Source of the DNA: Saccoglossus kowalevskii | Taxonomy: Eukaryota; Hemichordata; Enteropneusta; Harrimaniidae | NCBI RefSeq assembly: GCF_000003605.2 | Contig: NW_003151367.1 | Span: 62,001-126,000, forward strand | Length of the DNA: 64,000 bases | Reading direction: 5' to 3' | Shown: one piece after another, positions 63,543 through 64,000 of the stretch | Position numbering within the stretch: position 1 is the first letter of the stretch | Layout of the letters: every line of letters begins with the position of its first letter | Notes under the pieces: generated by a model | The model's input: the letters and a program-made list of their open reading frames with translations, nothing else | Told to the model about the DNA's origin: nothing | Databases searched by the model: none | Made by a program: the position numbers and the translations under genes

Positions 63543-64000
63543 CACAGTGCGTTTTTAGCTGTTAACGTGGCGTGAAAAGTTGCGCAAAGTGAATTCAAAG
63601 TTGTGTAAAGTGATTGCAAAGTTTGTAGATTTATTTGTATGTTTGACCTAAGTTGTTTGCACATAAAAAACGGCAGTTGTAAAATCAAAAAATGAATAAA
63701 AGCCAGATAAAAGCAGTCTATATTAGCATAGTATCACATGAGCTGACTGACTTTAAAATTGTTAGAAAACAGCGTGAAAAGTTGGTAAAAACGTTCGAAA
63801 CGTTGGCGGAGTTGCTTCTATATTTAACCTAAGTCATTGGAATGACAACCCCGCAGTTAAATTCAGAAAACATTGAGTAAATGTCTAGAAAATGCCCCAT
63901 ATATAAGCAGATTATGGCAACTGCGAGCCGAAAAATCGAAGGCAAACTGCTTACAAAGTTGTTAAAAGCGATTGCAAAGTTTGTAGATTCGTTTGGAAAC
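63543..64000 (+). repeat. Partial last monomer, cut by the window end
   Basis: The first 458 bases of a normal copy (ATTGTTAG, TTATGGCAACTGC variants) run to GGAAAC in R3. The array evidently continues past the window; its 5S-like part would lie outside. Confidence 0.95.

Larger units (their letters stand above)
1..64000 (+). repeat. Tandem satellite array, ~957-bp monomer, 67 copies plus a partial
   Basis: The same ~957-bp sequence repeats head to tail from the first base to the last without spacer or inversion. Taking the CACAGTGCG motif as phase, monomers start at 1, 952, 1904, 2862, 3819, 4776, 5731, 6682, 7639, 8600, 9564, 10524, 11484, 12439, 13314, 14272, 15231, 16188, 17144, 18081, 19032, 19631, 20585, 21542, 22497, 23454, 24416, 25373, 26328, 27286, 28241, 29188, 30144, 31100, 32057, 33014, 33969, 34924, 35881, 36838, 37791, 38747, 39703, 40658, 41613, 42488, 43443, 44398, 45353, 46310, 47269, 48228, 49187, 50144, 51099, 52055, 53012, 53969, 54925, 55882, 56837, 57793, 58752, 59707, 60664, 61621, 62586 and 63543. 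Three are strongly short: 875, 599 and 875 bp. Length variation otherwise sits mostly in homopolymers, chiefly the T-run after the 5S-like part. No gene or other element lies anywhere in the window. One GAATTC site per monomer (about 45 bp in) should give a ~0.96-kb ladder. Confidence 0.98.

Noticed and set aside
1-64000. CRISPR array or bacterial repeat region
   Set aside because: The repeat is ~957 bp with no unique spacers and no cas genes, and the 5S-type internal promoter is eukaryotic.

Overview
The whole 64-kb window is one uninterrupted, head-to-tail satellite DNA array. It holds 67 monomers plus a partial 68th, nearly all 951-964 bp (most often 955-959 bp), all in the same orientation and differing by only a few percent by eye. 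I see no protein-coding gene, intact rRNA or tRNA gene, transposon or unique sequence. The many short open frames are conserved only because the monomer is conserved. The DNA is AT-rich and eukaryotic in character, as expected of pericentromeric, centromeric or other heterochromatic repeats.

Each monomer has three parts. The first ~650 bp is built from about three and a half diverged ~178-bp subrepeats, whose heads show a further ~21-bp periodicity. Next comes a segment clearly derived from 5S ribosomal RNA. It keeps the 3' 70 nt of the gene, with the A box, intermediate element and C box of the type 1 RNA polymerase III promoter at their original spacing. A run of T lies where a 120-nt 5S transcript would end. 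The 5' half of 5S is not recognisable. The last ~175 bp is a T-rich, AT-rich tail. From memory, the 5S-like stretch is closest to arthropod 5S rRNA (ATCGGGCGTGGTTAGTA), so an insect or other arthropod host is my best guess, but it is only an inference.

Variation is mosaic. Diagnostic variants recur at whole-monomer distances: a net 80-bp deletion twice, 29.2 kb apart; a TATTA-rich replacement at three monomers spaced 2.87 kb apart; near-identical variant patches 12.4 kb apart (13 monomers). Exchange tracts often end inside a monomer. This is the usual signature of unequal crossing-over and gene conversion. One 599-bp monomer lost exactly 358 bp, two subrepeat lengths, by recombination between internal subrepeats.

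Three short patches (about 17.85-18.07, 18.74-18.86 and 61.6-62.2 kb) carry dense single-base indels and may be poorly polished consensus rather than biology. The most notable content is the 5S-derived Pol III cassette present in every monomer. It makes this a 5S-derived satellite that could, in principle, bind TFIIIA or be transcribed.
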